From assembly GCF_002224125.1 (NCBI RefSeq), contig NZ_NCSM01000046.1, forward strand, positions 90,209 to 97,145: 6,937 bases of DNA, in the 5' to 3' direction. This DNA comes from Streptomyces sp. NBS 14/10. GTDB taxonomy: Bacteria; Actinomycetota; Actinomycetes; Streptomycetales; Streptomycetaceae. The translations under genes and the position numbers were made by a program. Below are positions 6,402 to 6,937 of the stretch, one piece after another. The notes under the pieces were generated by a model. That model was not told the origin of the DNA. It made no database searches and worked only from the letters and a program-made list of their open reading frames with translations. Positions within the stretch are counted from its first letter, which is position 1. Each line of letters starts with the position of its first letter.

Positions 6402-6937
6402 GGACGTGCCTTTCGCGGACTGCGAGTCGAGTACCCTGCCGTCGGCTCCGCATCCCGGCCCTGCGTTTCACGGGTCGCGGCGCGGAGCCGGTCGTGGAAC
6501 TCGCCGGTCAGCTCCTGCTTCCGCCAGCGGGTGAAGAATCGGTGCACCGCCTTCCACGGCGGGTAGTCGGCAGGCAGTGCGGGCCACTTCACGCCGTTGT
6601 CCACCACGTACCTGATCGCGTCGAGTATATCCCGGTGGCAGTATTCCTCCGGCCGCCCGCCCCGGCCCTCGGCCCATACGGGCTTCGGGATCATTTCGCG
6701 GACCGCGGCCCACTCCGCGTCGCTCATGTCGGTCGGATAGCAGTGCCCGCCGGACGGGTTGTCCGCGGCGTTGCCGTACGTGTGGGCGAAGCAGTCGCAC
6801 GTCCGCGTGTCCGGAATGGACTCCTTTCGCAGCAGACCGATACAACTGCGGCAACAGGGCGGGCTGTCGGCAGTGGGATGATGTTCGGGTCGTCGAGGGG
6901 CGCGAGCTGGTTGTCGGCTTGGTGGGGCCGATGGGTG
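6399..6937 (-). pseudogene. IS5-family transposase, N-terminal part, truncated and frameshifted
   Basis: The minus-strand frame is open from the right edge with no ATG, GTG or TTG start before Met 6727, so the beginning probably lies outside the window. It reads a Cys/His-rich N-terminal section (PPCCRSC, CDCFAHTYGN, GHCYPTD), then MSDAEWAAVREMIPKP, GRGGRPEEYCHRDILDAIRY, DNGVKWPALPADYPPWKAVH, FFTRWRK, EFHDRLR and GRDAEPTAG. This is the order seen in streptomycete IS5-type transposases. At 6432-6436 one base is missing. In the shifted frame VLDSQSAKGTST follows, supplying the first catalytic Asp (6426-6428). Homology stops at about 6400, so two thirds of the catalytic domain, with the second Asp and the Glu, are absent. 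The fragment abuts the kinase remnant. No inverted repeat is visible at the junction, so a deletion rather than a clean insertion joined them. Confidence 0.85.

Noticed and set aside
1..6937. CRISPR array, tRNA or rRNA genes, phage attachment site
   Set aside because: I found no regularly spaced repeats, cloverleaf-like segments, rRNA-like blocks or direct repeats bounding an integrated element.

Overview
The window is high-GC actinobacterial DNA, most likely Streptomyces. Codon third positions are strongly G/C, GTG and TTG starts occur, and several proteins are of kinds common in that genus: a cysteine-free L36, an OmpR/HAMP-kinase pair, a PknB-type kinase and streptomycete insertion sequences. 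I see no clearly undescribed system. It looks like an accessory or chromosome-arm stretch with two layers of transposon decay around a two-component system and one uncharacterised membrane protein.

Left to right. Positions 1-190 hold the last codons of an upstream gene, possibly type B L31, and a complete zinc-independent ribosomal protein L36 (rpmJ2 type), followed by a perfect 12-bp hairpin. Positions 324-480 are a decayed transposase fragment on the minus strand. It stops exactly where a 1.17-kb insertion sequence begins (481-1653). That element has 25/26-bp terminal inverted repeats and one DDE integrase-type transposase, whose first codons are separated from the rest by a one-base frameshift.

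Positions 1792-3933, minus strand, encode a two-component system. The OmpR-family response regulator (3254-3933) is split by a one-base deletion, and a HAMP-containing sensor histidine kinase (1792-3267) overlaps its end by 14 bases, so the two are probably translationally coupled. Three TGACC repeats at helical spacing lie 45-70 bases before the regulator start and may be its own operator.

Positions 4235-6085, plus strand, encode a large polytopic membrane protein with a C-terminal soluble domain. Its GC content is visibly lower than that of its neighbours. It resembles a conserved but uncharacterised streptomycete membrane protein family, possibly with a GT-C-like fold. About 20 bases after its stop is the beginning of a Ser/Thr protein kinase gene. 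Only the Gly-rich loop, the VAxK lysine region and a short frameshifted continuation survive before an IS5-family transposase fragment, reading inward from the right edge on the minus strand, replaces the rest at about 6400.

Three breaks (first transposase, response regulator, IS5 transposase) are each explained by loss of one base in a short run of C/G. This raises the possibility that some apparent pseudogenes are sequencing or assembly errors. The kinase remnant carries larger damage and looks truly dead.
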